In this document: piece after piece, positions 1-10,976 of the stretch
Numbering within the stretch: the stretch's first letter is position 1
How the letters are laid out: every line of letters starts with the position of its first letter
DNA from: Palsa-506 sp963755815
GTDB taxonomy: Bacteria > Actinomycetota > Actinomycetes > Streptosporangiales > Streptosporangiaceae
Assembly (NCBI GenBank): GCA_963755815.1
Contig: CAVWLF010000019.1
Coordinates: forward strand, 12,160-76,159
Reading direction: 5' to 3'
DNA: 64,000 nucleotides
Notes under the pieces: generated by a model
What the model was told of the DNA's origin: nothing
Database searches by the model: none
The model's input: only the letters and a program-made list of their open reading frames with translations
Made by a program: the position numbers and the translations under genes

Positions 1-444
1 CACGATGTCACCCGGCACCAGCTTGGTCGACTCGATCTGCTCGACCTGCCCGGAGCGCCGTACCCGGGCGTGGGGCACCTGCAGTTGCGCCAGCGCCTTC
101 ACGCTGGCCCGGGCCTTCAGCTCCTGGCTGGTGCCCATCACCACGTTGAACACCACCAGCCCCAGCACCACGACGGCCGTCGCGATCTGGACGATGGCGA
201 AGCTGGCCACGACCACGATCAGCAGCATGATGTTCATCGGGTTGGCCAGCTGACCCCGGGCCACTGCCCACATGCTCGGCGGCGGCTCGGCCGGCAGCTC
301 GTTCGGCCCGTATTCGGCCAGCCGCCGCTCAACCTCCCCGTCATCCAGTCCCCGATCCGGGTCGACCCCCAGCTGCCCGGCCGCGGCTTCGGCCGACAGG
401 GCGTACCAGGCGAGGTTCTCGGCGGGTTGCTGCAAGGTGGTCAT
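1..444 (-). CDS. P-type cation-transporting ATPase, N-terminal part (runs off the window)
   Basis: The reverse strand reads open for 148 codons from an ATG at 444 to the window edge. The first 60 or so residues match the cation-ATPase N-terminal domain (a run like RLAEYGPNELPAEPPPS). Two hydrophobic segments follow (around residues 72-84 and 86-100, with NPMNIMLLIVVVASF). The read ends inside the start of the actuator domain at ESTKLVPGDIV, a hallmark of P-type ATPases. The family pumps cations across the membrane using ATP through a phospho-aspartate intermediate. The order of domains fits a calcium/magnesium-type (P2) pump, but the DKTGT site lies outside the window, so the ion cannot be told. 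An imperfect inverted repeat (GGTCAC, 5 nt, GTGACC at 485-501) sits about 40 bases upstream of the start. Confidence 0.9.
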   Translation of the reverse strand, partial: MTTLQQPAENLAWYALSAEAAAGQLGVDPDRGLDDGEVERRLAEYGPNELPAEPPPSMWAVARGQLANPMNIMLLIVVVASFAIVQIATAVVVLGLVVFNVVMGTSQELKARASVKALAQLQVPHARVRRSGQVEQIESTKLVPGDIV

Positions 445-500
445 CTCGACTCCTGGGATATCAATTGGACGTCGTGGCCTCACCGGTCACAGCGGGTGAC

Positions 501-752
501 CTAGTGCGCGAGCTGGGCATCTTTCGTCCTTGTGTCGCGGAAGTGTTTCCATCCGGCTCCCACCATCGCCCCGACACCGATGAACGCGGCCTGGCGCACC
601 GTCAGGTACTTCTTCTCCGGCGTTTCCGGCGGCACTGGTGCGGGGTCGCCGTCTGGCCCGGCTCGGTTCGAGCCGATGCCCAGATCCTGTGCGAGCGATT
701 GCGGAGTGTCGTCACCCTTCGCAGGGTGATTCCGGAGTACCTGTCGTTTCCG
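501..752 (-). pseudogene. Remnant of an APC-family amino acid permease (N-terminus only)
   Basis: A reading frame runs from after a stop at 753-755 to TAG at 501-503 and contains KKYLTVRQAAFIGVGAMVGAG. This matches the conserved first transmembrane segment of APC amino acid/polyamine permeases, where the family normally continues with IFALLG. Here it switches abruptly to WKHFRDTRTKDAQLAH and stops. No ATG, GTG or TTG lies in a sensible place before the conserved part. I read it as the leftover front end of a permease gene with the remaining eleven or so membrane segments deleted. A short expressed peptide cannot be ruled out. Confidence 0.55.
712..729. promoter_or_regulatory. Perfect palindrome TCACCCT-N4-AGGGTGA (copy 1)
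   Basis: The 18-base site TCACCCTTCGCAGGGTGA is a perfect inverted repeat with 7-base arms and a 4-base spacer. The same arms occur again at 1490-1507, also as a perfect palindrome. Such a repeated dyad near a large LuxR regulator looks like an operator. The link to that regulator is inference only. Confidence 0.45.
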
Positions 753-811
753 TCACTCCAGTTACCGGTCGCCGGGACAGCCATTCGGCGTAGGACTGGC
801 TGTGGCTCATA

Positions 812-1399
812 TCAAGTTCCCAGTCGCCCGGGTGGCGCCTGGGTGAATATCAGCGTGGCCGTGCTCTGCAGCGTGCTGCGAAGCAAGCCGGCCGGACCAG
901 TCGCCTCGAATCCCAGGGACCACCAGGTCTCGCCGCCCGAGCGGACCTCGGTGAGTTCTACCGCGCAGGCCGGCTCCGCGACGCGCCCCGGCATGCCCGC
1001 CATGAGCCGCCCGCCGACCAGCCGGAATTGGCTCATCCACCGTCTCTTGCGCACCACCATCCAGCCGGGCAGCCCGGCATCGTTCGGGCCGAGCGGCCCG
1101 AACGGGAACGACCACTTTTGCCAGGACTCGATCCGGCCGCGGGCGCGGCCCGCCGCATCGAGAATTCCCGGGCTGCCGTGGAACTGCTTCACCTCGAGCA
1201 TCCGGCCCGCGCGGATCTTCACCGACAGCCCCCGCAGGACCGGATGGATGAGGTAGGCGTCCTCGCGCGACTCCATCCCGGTGGGGAACCGCGCGAACCA
1301 CCCGGCGATCGCGGTATCCAACTCGCCGGGCAGGATCCACCGGACCTCGGCGGTGCTCAGTCCCGCGCTGACCGAGTGCCCCGGCGGGCCGGCACTCAT
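812..1399 (-). CDS. Conserved hypothetical protein, 195 aa
   Basis: A complete frame begins at an ATG at 1399, preceded by a good ribosome site (GGAGGATCC then ATG). The protein has no signal peptide or membrane segment. It carries alternating charged beta-strand-like stretches such as EVRWILPGELD, SVKIRAGRMLEVK and TEVRSGGETWWSLGFEA. That pattern recalls CYTH-like or lipocalin-like beta barrels, but I cannot name a family with confidence. It lies downstream of the MalT/LuxR regulator in the same direction, separated by a region with two strong dyads (1470-1488 and 1490-1507), so it may be a target of that regulator. Confidence 0.7.
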   Translation of the reverse strand: MSAGPPGHSVSAGLSTAEVRWILPGELDTAIAGWFARFPTGMESREDAYLIHPVLRGLSVKIRAGRMLEVKQFHGSPGILDAAGRARGRIESWQKWSFPFGPLGPNDAGLPGWMVVRKRRWMSQFRLVGGRLMAGMPGRVAEPACAVELTEVRSGGETWWSLGFEATGPAGLLRSTLQSTATLIFTQAPPGRLGT

Positions 1400-1469
1400 G
1401 GATCCTCCGGTGATCGGTGCGGAACCCGCGAGCCGCTGACCCGCGGGCTGGTCGCACTCATAGTTCAGC

Positions 1470-1488
1470 GCCCCCCTGACCGGGGGGC
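1470..1488. terminator. GC-rich hairpin downstream of the LuxR regulator gene
   Basis: GCCCCCC, five bases, GGGGGGC forms a perfect 7-base stem. It lies about 34 bases beyond the stop of the LuxR-type gene and about 70 bases before the next gene on the same strand. It could be a terminator (without a T run) or part of an operator together with the dyad at 1490-1507. Confidence 0.4.
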
Positions 1489-1489
1489 A

Positions 1490-1507
1490 TCACCCTAGGC
1501 AGGGTGA
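1490..1507. promoter_or_regulatory. Perfect palindrome TCACCCT-N4-AGGGTGA (copy 2)
   Basis: TCACCCTAGGCAGGGTGA repeats the arms of the dyad at 712-729 with a different 4-base spacer. It stands about 90 bases upstream of the gene starting at 1399, a reasonable operator position. Recurrence of identical arms with different spacers argues for a protein binding site rather than a chance hairpin. Confidence 0.5.
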
Positions 1508-1521
1508 GCTCCGGCGCAGGC

Positions 1522-4154
1522 TCAGAGCAGGCGGAGGTCGGCTGCCCGCTCGAGAGCCGCCGCGCGTGATGCCACCCCGAGTTTCTGGTAGATCGACCGG
1601 AGATGGGTCTTTACCGTGTTGCGGGAAATGTAGAGGGTCTCCGCGATCTGCAGGTAGGTGCTGGTCGGCAGGAGGGTGAGGATGCGCTGCTCGGCAGCGG
1701 TCAGCGGCTCTGCCAGCACCCGGCTGGACTCGGCCGGACCAGGCTGGATTGCGCGCACCTCGAGCGCCGCGGCGACCAGCTGCCCGGTGAACGGGTCTGG
1801 CCGCAGCGGGGCCGCGTGCTCGACCACGTATCCGGTCACCTGCGGGGCGGTGGTGACGACGGTGTGGAGGAAGCCCTGGCCGCGGGCCGCGTGCAGCGCG
1901 CCGCCGAGCAGGCTCGCGGCGGCGGGATCGCCGAACTCGATCGCGGCGGCGGCCAGCAGCAGCTGGCGAACCAGCGCGTGGCGTGGCGTCAGGTCGCCTA
2001 GGGCGGCGGCCCGCAGGTGCTCGTGCACGGCGTGGCGGTCAGCGGTGGCCAGCGCGACCCTGGCCAGCAGCAGGCCGCGACGGGCGGCGGGCAGCCGGCG
2101 GCCAGCTCGGCGGGGCCGCGCGGGTCGCCGAGTGACAGGCGGAGCAGCGCCTCCTGCTCGTCGGCCCGGGCCAGCAGCGCCGTGCTGGCGCCCGCGGGCA
2201 GGGCCTGGCGGGCGGCCTCGACAGTCGCCAGCGCGTCGCGGACCTGCCCGCGGGCCGCCCAGATCTGGGCCCGGTCCAGCAGCGCCAGGAACTCAAACAG
2301 CGGCCGCCGCTGCTCGGTTATCGAGAGCACTTGCTCGGTGAGGTGCTCGGCTGTGTCCAGGTCGCGGCGTTCCAGCGCCAGGCCGGACAGCGCGCGCAGA
2401 ATATCGACGGCGAAGAAATGCTGGCCGAATCCCAGCCGCCGCGCAGCCGCATCGGCGGCCCGGGCCATATCGGCGGCCTCGGCCAGACAGCCTGCCTCGA
2501 ACCGGGCCAGCGCCAGCGAACCCGGCACCATCACATGCTTGACCGGTTCGGGAACCTCGGGCGCCGCCAGCGCCGCGGCGGCCTCGCGCTCGAGCGCCGG
2601 GACGTCATCCAGGCAGGCGTACACGCGGATGAGGACCAGCGGGACGACGGGGTTCCATTCATCGGTGAGCTGCGTGCGCTCCTGGATAGCGCGGGCGGCC
2701 AGCGCCGCCTGAACGGATTTTTCCAGCTGGCCGGCCACCCCGTAGCGGAACGACTGAAACCCGGCGAAACGGGCGGCCAGCCTCGACTCGGCCGGGATCG
2801 TCCCGGCGTCCTCGAGCAGGTCGAGGTAGTTGCCGCCGCGAGCCGTATCACCCGACAGCAGCAGCTCGGCGGCCAGGCCCAGCAGCCGCTCCGGGGTCTC
2901 TACCAGCGGCGAGGGATCGACCATGGGCATCACCAGCGGCTCCGGCGCCGTCGGGACATGCAGGAAGTCAGAGACGACCCGGTCCTGCAGGAGCGCCAGC
3001 GCCCGGTCGGGCTGCTGTGCCGCCAGATAATGCTGGGCGGCGCGCCGGGTGTCCCCGGCCGCCTCGAACCATTCGGCGGCCCGCAGCTGAAGCGCCTGCT
3101 CGCGGGCCCGGTCCCTGGCCCGCAACTCGACGCGCAGCAGCTGGCGCACCAGATGGTGATACCGGAAGCTGGTCCGCTCCTCATCGAGGGCCACCAGGAA
3201 CAGGTGCGCGGCATCGATGCCGCGCAGCATCGCCTCCGCGTCCTGCCGTCCGGTGACCGCGGCGCAGGTGTCCCCGGTCAGCACCCCGACCAGGATGGAG
3301 GTGTCGAGCATGAACTGGGCCACCTCAGGCGGCTGCTGGTCGAGGACCTCGGCGATGAAGTACTCCGTGATGGCCTGGCCCCGGACCCCCAGCGCCCGCG
3401 CCAGCCGCGCCGGATCCGTGCTGCGGCGCAGGGACAGCGCCGCCATCTGCAGGACCGCGGGCCACCCCTCGCTTCGCTGATGGAGCAGGGCCAGGTCAGC
3501 ATCGGATATCCGGACGCCGAAGTTCGCCAGCAGGTCACGGCTTTCGGCGACGGAGAAATACAGGTCACGGTCCCGGATCTCGGTCAGCTGGCCCGACATC
3601 CGCAGCCTGTGCTGCCGCAGCGGAGGGTCAGAACGACCGGCCAGCACCAGCTGGACAGTCCCGGCCGGCCAGCGCTCGATGAGATCGGTCATGGCCGGAG
3701 CCGCGGCGGCGGCCGCGTAATGGAAGTCATCCACGATGATCGCCGAGCCCGCGGGCAGCCGGGCGGCGTCATTGGCGACCGACGCGGTGACATCAGCCGT
3801 CATCCGCCGGTCCATCGCCAGCAGCTCGATGGCATCGACGCCGAACTCCGGCTCGATGGCCCGCGGCGCCTCGATGAAACCGGTCCAGAACCGGACCGGG
3901 TCATCGTCGGCCCGGTCACATGAGAGCCAGGACGTCAAGCCGGGCGGCCGCCCCGCGGCCCAGTCCCCCAGCAGCACGCTCTTGCCCGCCCCGGCCGACC
4001 CCACGACAACCGTCAGCCGCTGGCTCAATCCCGCCGCCAGCCGGTCATGCAGCGCTGGCCTTGTGATCAGCGTGTCGGGCAGCGCCGGAGGCCGGAACTT
4101 CGTCAGCGCAAACCGCGTGCTCCGCAGGGTGCCACGTCCGGTTGCCGCGCTCAT
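1522..4154 (-). CDS. MalT-type LuxR-family transcriptional regulator (large ATP-binding), frameshifted
   Basis: This is a large STAND-type regulator of about 877 residues: an N-terminal NTPase, a tetratricopeptide-like middle and a C-terminal LuxR helix-turn-helix. The Walker A site is GSAGAGKSVLLGDW and a Walker B-like segment is SAIIVDDFHY. The DNA-binding end reads LTAAEQRILTLLPTSTYLQI and SRNTVKTHLRSIYQKLGV. The frame breaks near 2090: the upstream part turns into junk and stops at 1998, while the correct continuation (ARVALATADRHAVHEHLRAA) is one frame over. The total length is one base short of a multiple of three, so one missing base near 2090-2100 explains it. I chose the ATG at 4154, which follows GAGG. 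Such proteins bind a small inducer and ATP and activate transcription; the ligand is unknown. Confidence 0.85.
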
Positions 4155-4468
4155 ACCATGAGCCTCGGTTTCCGCCGCCACAGCGCATTCTCCGCTCATG
4201 GAGCCGCTATTTCTCGGGCGTAGCCGCCGCTGCCGCCAGGGTCTGGAGCAGCCAATTGGACATTACCTTGCTTTTACCTTCGCGCCTAGCCCCGGTCACT
4301 CGGGATCGCCAGGCAGGCCTGCCACTGAACAGCGGATCGCGGCGCGCCGGACGAGAGCAGCCGCCGGTATCTCGGGTCACCCCCAAAGGGCGATTACGAA
4401 GAAGCGGCTGCGCGGCATGGTGGGAGAGATCCACGAACCAGATCGAGACGCCCGGGAGGCGTAACCCG
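4155..4468. other. Divergent intergenic region of the LuxR regulator and a small gene
   Basis: This 314-base stretch separates the LuxR regulator (leftward) and the small gene at 4469 (rightward). It holds no convincing gene. It is relatively AT-rich around 4255-4280 and contains a degenerate dyad, TCACCCCCAAAGGGCGA, at 4377-4393 that resembles the two perfect TCACCCT sites near 0.7 and 1.5 kb. It probably carries promoters for both genes. Confidence 0.4.
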
Positions 4469-4687
4469 GTGCAATCACAGACGTATGAGGTCACTTTCCT
4501 GGGGCAAGCGGGCACCACGCTGCGCGCCGAGTTCGACGACTGCGAGGTCACCATCGGACCAGGCACCACCACCCTCCGGGCCGAGCTGCCGGATCAGGGC
4601 GCCCTATCCGGCCTGATCGAGCGAATCAACAGCCTGGGACTTGATGTAATCGACGTGAGCCTGGTAGCGCCACCGTCCGGATCATAA
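4469..4687 (+). CDS. Small conserved protein, 72 aa
   Basis: A GTG at 4469 is preceded by GGGAGG with good spacing and opens a 72-residue frame. The protein is a compact alpha/beta sequence with YEVTFLGQAGTTLRAEFDDC near the start and a helix LSGLIERINSLGLDVIDVSL near the end. It has no signal peptide or membrane segment. I recognise the type as a small actinobacterial conserved protein of unknown function. It lies divergent to the LuxR regulator and 270 bases before the exporter operon, so it may share their control. Confidence 0.75.
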   Translation: MQSQTYEVTFLGQAGTTLRAEFDDCEVTIGPGTTTLRAELPDQGALSGLIERINSLGLDVIDVSLVAPPSGS

Positions 4688-4961
4688 ACGGCCCTGGGTC
4701 ACCCACCGGGGGGGATGACGCCGGCCTCCTCGGCAGGCACGCCTGGGCAGGGTCAGCTGCTGGTCGAGCTGACTGATGCGGTCGTCCTGGTCGGCCTCGT
4801 CCGCGGCTCGCTGATCGAGGCCCCGGGGACCTGATCCTGCGGTTTCGCCATCCCCGACCTGGACATCTTTATCCTTGCGCCGCGACGGAATGGGCCTACG
4901 CCTGACCGGCGGAGATGGCCTAGCCTGCTGGACAGCGGTTCGTGCGATCGGAGGCTGGGCT

Positions 4962-7900
4962 GTGCGCGGACTGGGCACCGCTTTCCTGGTCCGGCGGGCC
5001 AGGTCCACCTGGCTGATGCTGGCCTGCGTGGCAGTGACGGTCCTGGTCGCCACCATGCTCGCGGCCGCGCTCTGGACCTTCGAGGCCGAGGCCATCCCGG
5101 TCGGCGCGCGCGATATCCTCGCCGTCTCGCCGGACCGGTCGATCGGCATCGCCAGCGTGCCTGGGCAGTCAAGCTCCGGCGACGCGGGGCTGATCCGTGC
5201 CAAGCTGCGAGCGGCCTGGCCGGGAGTCGGATTCCAGCTGGAAAGCGCGCTGTGGTCGCGCCCGATCCAGATCAGGTCGCCCCCCGGCCCCCCGGTTACC
5301 ACGCTGATCCGGGCCGCGGCGCTGGAGAAGATCCAGGCGCACGCGGTGCTGATCGCCGGGAACTGGCCAGGTCCGCCGCGACCCGGCGCACCGCTGCCTG
5401 CGGCGCTGCCGGTCACGGTGGCTAAGCAACTGAACCTCAGGCCCGGCTCGGTGCTGAAGCTCGCGAGCCACGCCCGCAGCACGACGCTTGGGCTGCGGAT
5501 CACCGGCCTGTTCCGGCCCAGGAACCCGGTCTCGGCGTACTGGACCCTGGACCTGCTGCCGGTGTCCGGTATCGGCCCCCACGCCGCCATATGCCATCAC
5601 CTACGGCCCCGCCGTGGTGAACCCGGCGGCGTTCAGCGACGGGCTGGCCACGAGCCAGGTCTCCTGGTCCGTGCTGCCGCAGCCGGCGGCACTGGCCCGC
5701 GGAAAGATCGGCGTACTGGCCGCGAGCACCAGCCAGGCCGTGACGGCCCTGACCGTGGCCACCCGCCCGTACGGGCTGCAGGTGACCACTGGCCTCCCCC
5801 GGCTCCTCAGCGACATCAACCGCACCATCGTGCTGGGCCGGTCGCTGTTCGCCATCGGCGCACTGCAGTTGCTACTGGTGACCGCGGCGGGACTGGCGCT
5901 GGCCGCGCGGCTGCTGGCCGGTCACCGCGAGGAGGAGTCCGCGCTGCTCCGGGCGCGCGGCGCGGCCAAGTGGCAGGTGACGCGGCCGGTGCTGGCCGAG
6001 GCGCTGGTAGTCGGCGTGCTGGCCGCCGCGGCGGGCGTGCCGATCGGCGCGGCCTGGCCGGCGCCCTGGCTGGCCTGGGCAGCGTGCCCACGGCCGGGTA
6101 CCAGGGCGCCGGAATCACTCCGCTGGTCTGGGCCACGGTGCTCGCCGTGCTGGCGCTGTGCCGGTCGTGATGGCCTGGCCGGCGCTGCGCAGCGCGTCCC
6201 CGGATGCCGCCAGGTCCGGGCGGTCCCGGCAGGCCCGGCTCGCCGGGATCGCCCGGCCGGCGGTGACCTGGCCCTGGTGGGGCTCGCGGCGCTCGCGGTC
6301 TGGGAACTGCACAACTATTCGGTGGTCGCTCGCCCGGCGAGCGGAACGCTCGGGATCGATCCCGTGGTCGCCGTGGCTCCCGCACTGGCGCTGGCCGGAG
6401 TGGCGCTGGTGCCGCTGCGCGCGCTGCCGCTGCTGGCCAGGCTCACCGACAAGGCGGCCAAGCGCGGACGGCGGCTGGCCGGCGCGATCGTGGGCTGGCA
6501 GATCGGCAGGCGCCCGGTCCGCCAGGCCGGCCCGGTCCTGCTGGCCGTCGTCGCGGTCGCCACCAGCACGCTCGCGCTGGCCGGGTACGCGAGCTGGCAG
6601 AGGTCGGCCGCCGATCAGGCCGCGTACGCGGTCGGTTCCGATGTGCGGCTGGATTCGCCGACCCCGGCGTCGCCGGGCGAAGCCGGGGCGATCGCCCGGG
6701 CGCCGGGAGTGACCGCCACGACGCCGGCCAGCATCGTCCCCCTTAGCCCCGGCCGCCTGGTCGCGCTGGACGCGTCCACCGCGGGCGCCACGATCCTGCT
6801 CCGGCCCGACCTGTCGCCGCTTCCGCTGGCCACGCTGTGGCGGCGGATCACTCCGAGGCGGCTGGCCGGGCTGCCGGTCCCGGGCCAGTCGGCCCGGCTG
6901 GAAGTCCTGGTGAACCTGGCCACGGAGGCAACCGGGCAACGGTTCGGCGGCGCTGGCGTCATCGGCTGGCTCCAGGACGGTGGCGGCGGCACCTACCAGG
7001 TGGGCACGTGCCAGTCGCCCCTCGGGTTCCTGCCCGCCGACGGACGGCGGCACGCGCTGATCATCCCGCTGCCCCGCTCCGGCCAGGCCCCGCTGCGGCT
7101 GCTCGGGCTGAGCCTCTGCTTCACCCTTCCGCCGTTCGACGCGGCCCGGCCGCTGGCGAGCCCGGCCCTCCGGCTGCGGGTCCTGGCGCTCGCGACCGCA
7201 CGGATGAACACCGGGCCGTTCGGCCCCCCGTTCGCCCGCGGCACCGCCCTGGCGTCGTGGCGGGCCTCGGCGTCGTCGCAGTCGGTCCCGGCCCGGCCTC
7301 CTGGCTTGCTCGGCGTAGTGCTGCCGAAGGACGGGACGCCGCCGGCGGTCCGGGGCTGGCACGGCGCCGCCGGCGGCCGCCGGGAACTCGACTTCAGGGC
7401 CGGCCATGCCCCGTCACCGAAGGTCATGGCCGAGACCAGCAGCCTCTTCTCGCCGGCGCCCACCGGGCAGGTCACGATCATGCCCCGCCCGCCGTTCCCG
7501 GCTTCCCGCAACCTCATCGCGGGCATCCCGGCGATCGCCACGAGCAGCTACCTGTCCGGCAATCATGTGGGCATCGGATCGATCGTCCCGTTCTCGCTGG
7601 ACAATGTCCTGGTCCCGATCCGGATCGTGGCGTCGGTGACCGGATTCCCGACCACCCCCCCGGCGAGCCGGGTGCTGATCGCTGACCTGGCCGCGGTCCA
7701 GGACTTGCTCGTCACGGACCAGGCCATGCCGCTGCCGCTCACGCGGTGGTGGCTGCGCACGAGTCACGGCCAGGTGCCGCGGCGGCTGCCGCCTGGGCTG
7801 TCCGCCGCCGACCGCGCCCGCCAGCAGGCGGCCTTGCTCCACGACGCGCTGTCGGTGGCGCCCCGGCAGGCCATGCTGGCGATTGGCGCCGCGGCGGTGC

Positions 7901-8275
7901 TGCTGGCCGCGCTCGGCTTCTCGGTCAGCGTCGCGGCCAGCGTCCGCGAGCGGCGGACCCAAAGCGCCGTGTTCGCCGCGCTGGGCGTGGGCAGGCGCGC
8001 CCAGGCGGGCCAGCTGTGCCTGGAGCAGTTGCTGCTCAGCGTCCCGGCGGCCGCCGTGGGCCTGTGCGGGGATCGGCCTGGCCCGGCTGCTGGTGCCGTC
8101 GATCACGCTGGCCGCGAACGCGATGGCCCCGATGCCGTCGGCCCTGGTGATACTCCCGCTCGCCCAGGCCGCGGCCCTGGCGCTCATCATCGCCGCGGTA
8201 CCGGTTGCCGCCGCTGCCGTGTCGGTCGCGCGCAGGCCGGACCCGGCAGCGCGGTTGCGGGCGGAGGCCGGATGA
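4962..8275 (+). CDS. FtsX/MacB-type ABC transporter permease 1 (frameshifted)
   Basis: A GTG at 4962, seven bases after GGAGG, starts a large permease of about 1100 residues. It opens with one membrane segment (STWLMLACVAVTVLVATMLA), followed by a long extracellular domain. FtsX-like membrane blocks appear near 5840-6060, 6270-6600 and 7860-8230; typical motifs are EEESALLRARGAAKWQV and RTQSAVFAALGVGRRAQ. The frame breaks near 5585, 6060, 6160, 6260 and 8070, and each time the protein continues in another frame. The stop TGA at 8273-8275 overlaps the next gene's ATG. With its neighbours it should form an ABC exporter of the MacB/LolCDE fold, moving an antibiotic, lipid or peptide. Confidence 0.8.
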
Positions 8276-10960
8276 GAGCGTGGGCGCGGCGTGCGCACCG
8301 CCTGGGTGATGCTGACCGGCACCGGGGCGGCCGCCAGCGTCGCGTTCGGCCTGCTGGTATTCGCGTCGGTGTTCGCCTGCCTGGTGATTCCGCGGGAGAA
8401 CGCGGCGTTGCGCACCGGGGCGCTGGAGCGCGCGCTCGCGGCGTCGCCACCCGGCGACCGGGCCGTCATCGGGGCGGTCGGCCTGACGGCCCTCGCGGGC
8501 ACCGCCCAGGCGGGCCCGCGCGGACATCGCCGCGTTCGGCGGCAGCCTGGCGTTGCAGCTGGCCGCACGGGGGGTACCGCTGGCCAGCGAACCGCCCGCA
8601 TGGTCCGGCGTGGACACGGGCGACGCGCCGGTCGCCGGCGCAGCCGCGGCCGCCGGAGGTAACCGGGCCCAGGTGGAGGTGACGTACCGTACTGCGCTGG
8701 CCAGTTACAGCCGTCTCGTGGCCGGGCGCCTTCCGGCGGGCCTCTCGGGCCGGCGGGCACGAGGTCGTGCAGGTCGCGGTGACCACGGCCACCGCGGCCA
8801 GGTTCGGCCTGCGGGTCGGCAGCAGCCTGCGGATGGGCCGGGCCGTGCGGCTGATGGTGACCGGGATCATCCGGCCGGAACACGTGACCGCCAGCTTCTG
8901 GGCCGATACTCCGGGGGCGGCAGTCCCCACCACGATGCAGGGCCGGTCCGGGTCCTTCTACTGGGTCGGCACGGTCTTCGTCGGCCCTGGCGCGCTCCGG
9001 CTGGTCGAGTCCTTCCTCAATCCCGAATACATGCAGGTCGCTTCGGGGGTTCCGGTCGCGGTGAGCCGGCTGACCGCGAACCAGGTGAGCCCTTTGCAGG
9101 TGAGAGTCGACGGCATGATCTCCAGCGGGGTGGTGGTGGCCAGCGTATCCGGCCCGGTCCTGGTGACGGTCGCCTCCCGGCTGCCGGAAATCCTCGCCCC
9201 GCTCGTCGCGGCCGAGAGCGCCGTCGCTCCACTGCTCGGGCTGCTGTATGTCAGCCTGGCCGTCACCGGGGCGGTGGTCGTGCTGCTCGGCGCCTGGCTG
9301 GTGGCCGAGCATCGGCACGCCGAGTTCGCGCTGATGCGGGCGCGGGGCGGGGCGCTGCGCCAGGTTGGCTGGCTGGCGCTGCGCGGCAGCGCGGTCGTCG
9401 CCGTGGTCGCCGTGGCGGCGGCCGCGGCGGTCGCCATCCGGCTGACTCCCGGTAACGGCAGCCAGGTGAGCTTGTGGCTGGCCGCCGTCACGGTCGGGGT
9501 CAGCCTGGCCGGGCCGGTGCTGATCACTGCGGTCCAGCACCGGGTGCCGGGCCAGGGGACCGGCGGGCGAGCCAGCGGGCGGGCGGGCCGGCGGCGGGGA
9601 CCCGGCGGATCGTGATCGAGGTGGCCCTGGTCACCGTCGCGATCGGCGGGCTGGTGGTACTCCGGGTGCAGGGCCTGTCGGCGGGGGGCACGAATCTCTA
9701 CCCGAGCGCGGCACCGGTGCTGGTCGCCGTGCCAGCCGCGATCATCGTGCTGCGCGGCTACCCGGCCGTGGCGCGCGAACTGGCCCGTATCGCCGGCCGG
9801 TCCCGTGGGGTGGTCGCCTTCGTCGGGCTGGCGCGGGCCACCCGCACCTCGGCCGGCGCCGTCCTGCCAGCGTTCGCCCTGGTACTGGCGCTGACCATGG
9901 TCACGTTCGCGGCCATGGTCACTGCCGCGGTTACCCGCGGGCAGGTGGCTGCCTCCTGGCGGCGGGCGGGCGCCGACGCGATCGTCGAGGCCCCGGCGGG
10001 CGGCGCGATCACCGCCGCGGTGCAGCGCCAGATCGCATCGGTACCCGGAGTCGCCGGCACCGTCACCGGAGTGGTCCAGGAGGTGACGCTCCCGGTCAGC
10101 GGGGCGGGGCTGACCGCGGTGTTCGTCCGGCCGGCGTCGTATGCGGCGGTGGTCGATCAGGCTCCTGGCCCGCGGTTCCCGCTGGCCGCGCTCTCCGGGA
10201 ACGGCGCCGGCCGCCCGGCGCGATCATCCCCATGGTCGCCACCCCCACGGCCGCCAAGCTGGTCGGTCCCGACGCAGCGCTCAGCCTGAGTAACCAGGAC
10301 ATGACGATCCGCCTGACCGGCCGGATCAGCGGAGTCCCGGGCATTACCGGGAGCCCGGTCGTGGTCATGCCGCTGCAGGCGCTCGGCCGCAGCCCGCCTG
10401 AGCCCGACCTCATGCTGGTCGCCGGGCCGCACCTGGACGGGGCGCGGCTGAGCGCGATCGTCACGCGGGCGCTGCCGGGCGGGTCGGTAACGCTGCACGC
10501 TGCCGCCCTGGCCGCGCTGACCGGGGCGCCAGTACAGCGGGCCGCGGAGGTGACCCTGGTGCAGGCGGCGGCCACGGCGGCCGGATTCGGCGCGCTGGTA
10601 CTGCTGCTGTCGCTGGTGCTCAGCGCGCGGACCCGCGATCTGACGCTGGCGCGGCTGGCCACGATGGGACTGCGGGCTGGCACGCCCAGCTGCTGCTGGC
10701 CGCCGAGGCGCTGCCCCAGGTCGTGGCCGCCGCCATCGGCGGTATCGCCTGCGCCTGGGCGCTTGCGCCGCTGGTCGGGCACTCGATAGACCTGTCGGTC
10801 TTCACCGGCTCCGGGTCTAGCGCGTCGGTGATAGCCCGACCCGGTTGCGCTGATCATCTCGGCGGCCGGGCTGATACTGGCCGCACTCCTCGCGCTGGCG
10901 GCCCAGGCCATGATCACCTACCGCCGCGGCAGCACCAGCGCGCTGCGGATCACCGAATGA
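8272..10960 (+). CDS. FtsX/MacB-type ABC transporter permease 2 (frameshifted)
   Basis: This gene starts at ATG 8272 with an ATGA overlap with the first permease, which implies coupled translation. A first membrane segment (VAFGLLVFASVFACLVI) is followed by an extracellular region, an FtsX block near 9230-9530 (HAEFALMRARGGALRQVGWL), a second block near 9620-9940 and a last block near 10570-10950 ending in YRRGSTSALRITE. The reading frame switches near 8290, 8520, 8760, 9590, 10210, 10680 and 10840, so the intact protein of about 900 residues must be pieced together. It is the partner permease of the same exporter; the ATPase follows after 16 bases. Confidence 0.78.
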
Positions 10961-10976
10961 CAAGGAGGCCGGGCAG

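Noticed and set aside
2331..3923. Long open frame opposite the LuxR regulator (530 residues)
   Set aside because: It is the antisense of a clear NTPase/LuxR gene; its composition is Arg/Gln/Gly-rich with no domain. High GC makes such shadows common.
7414..9540. Long reverse-strand open frame (708 residues) across both FtsX permeases
   Set aside because: Rich in Arg, Asp and Pro with no recognisable domain, and opposite membrane segments that are well conserved on the plus strand.
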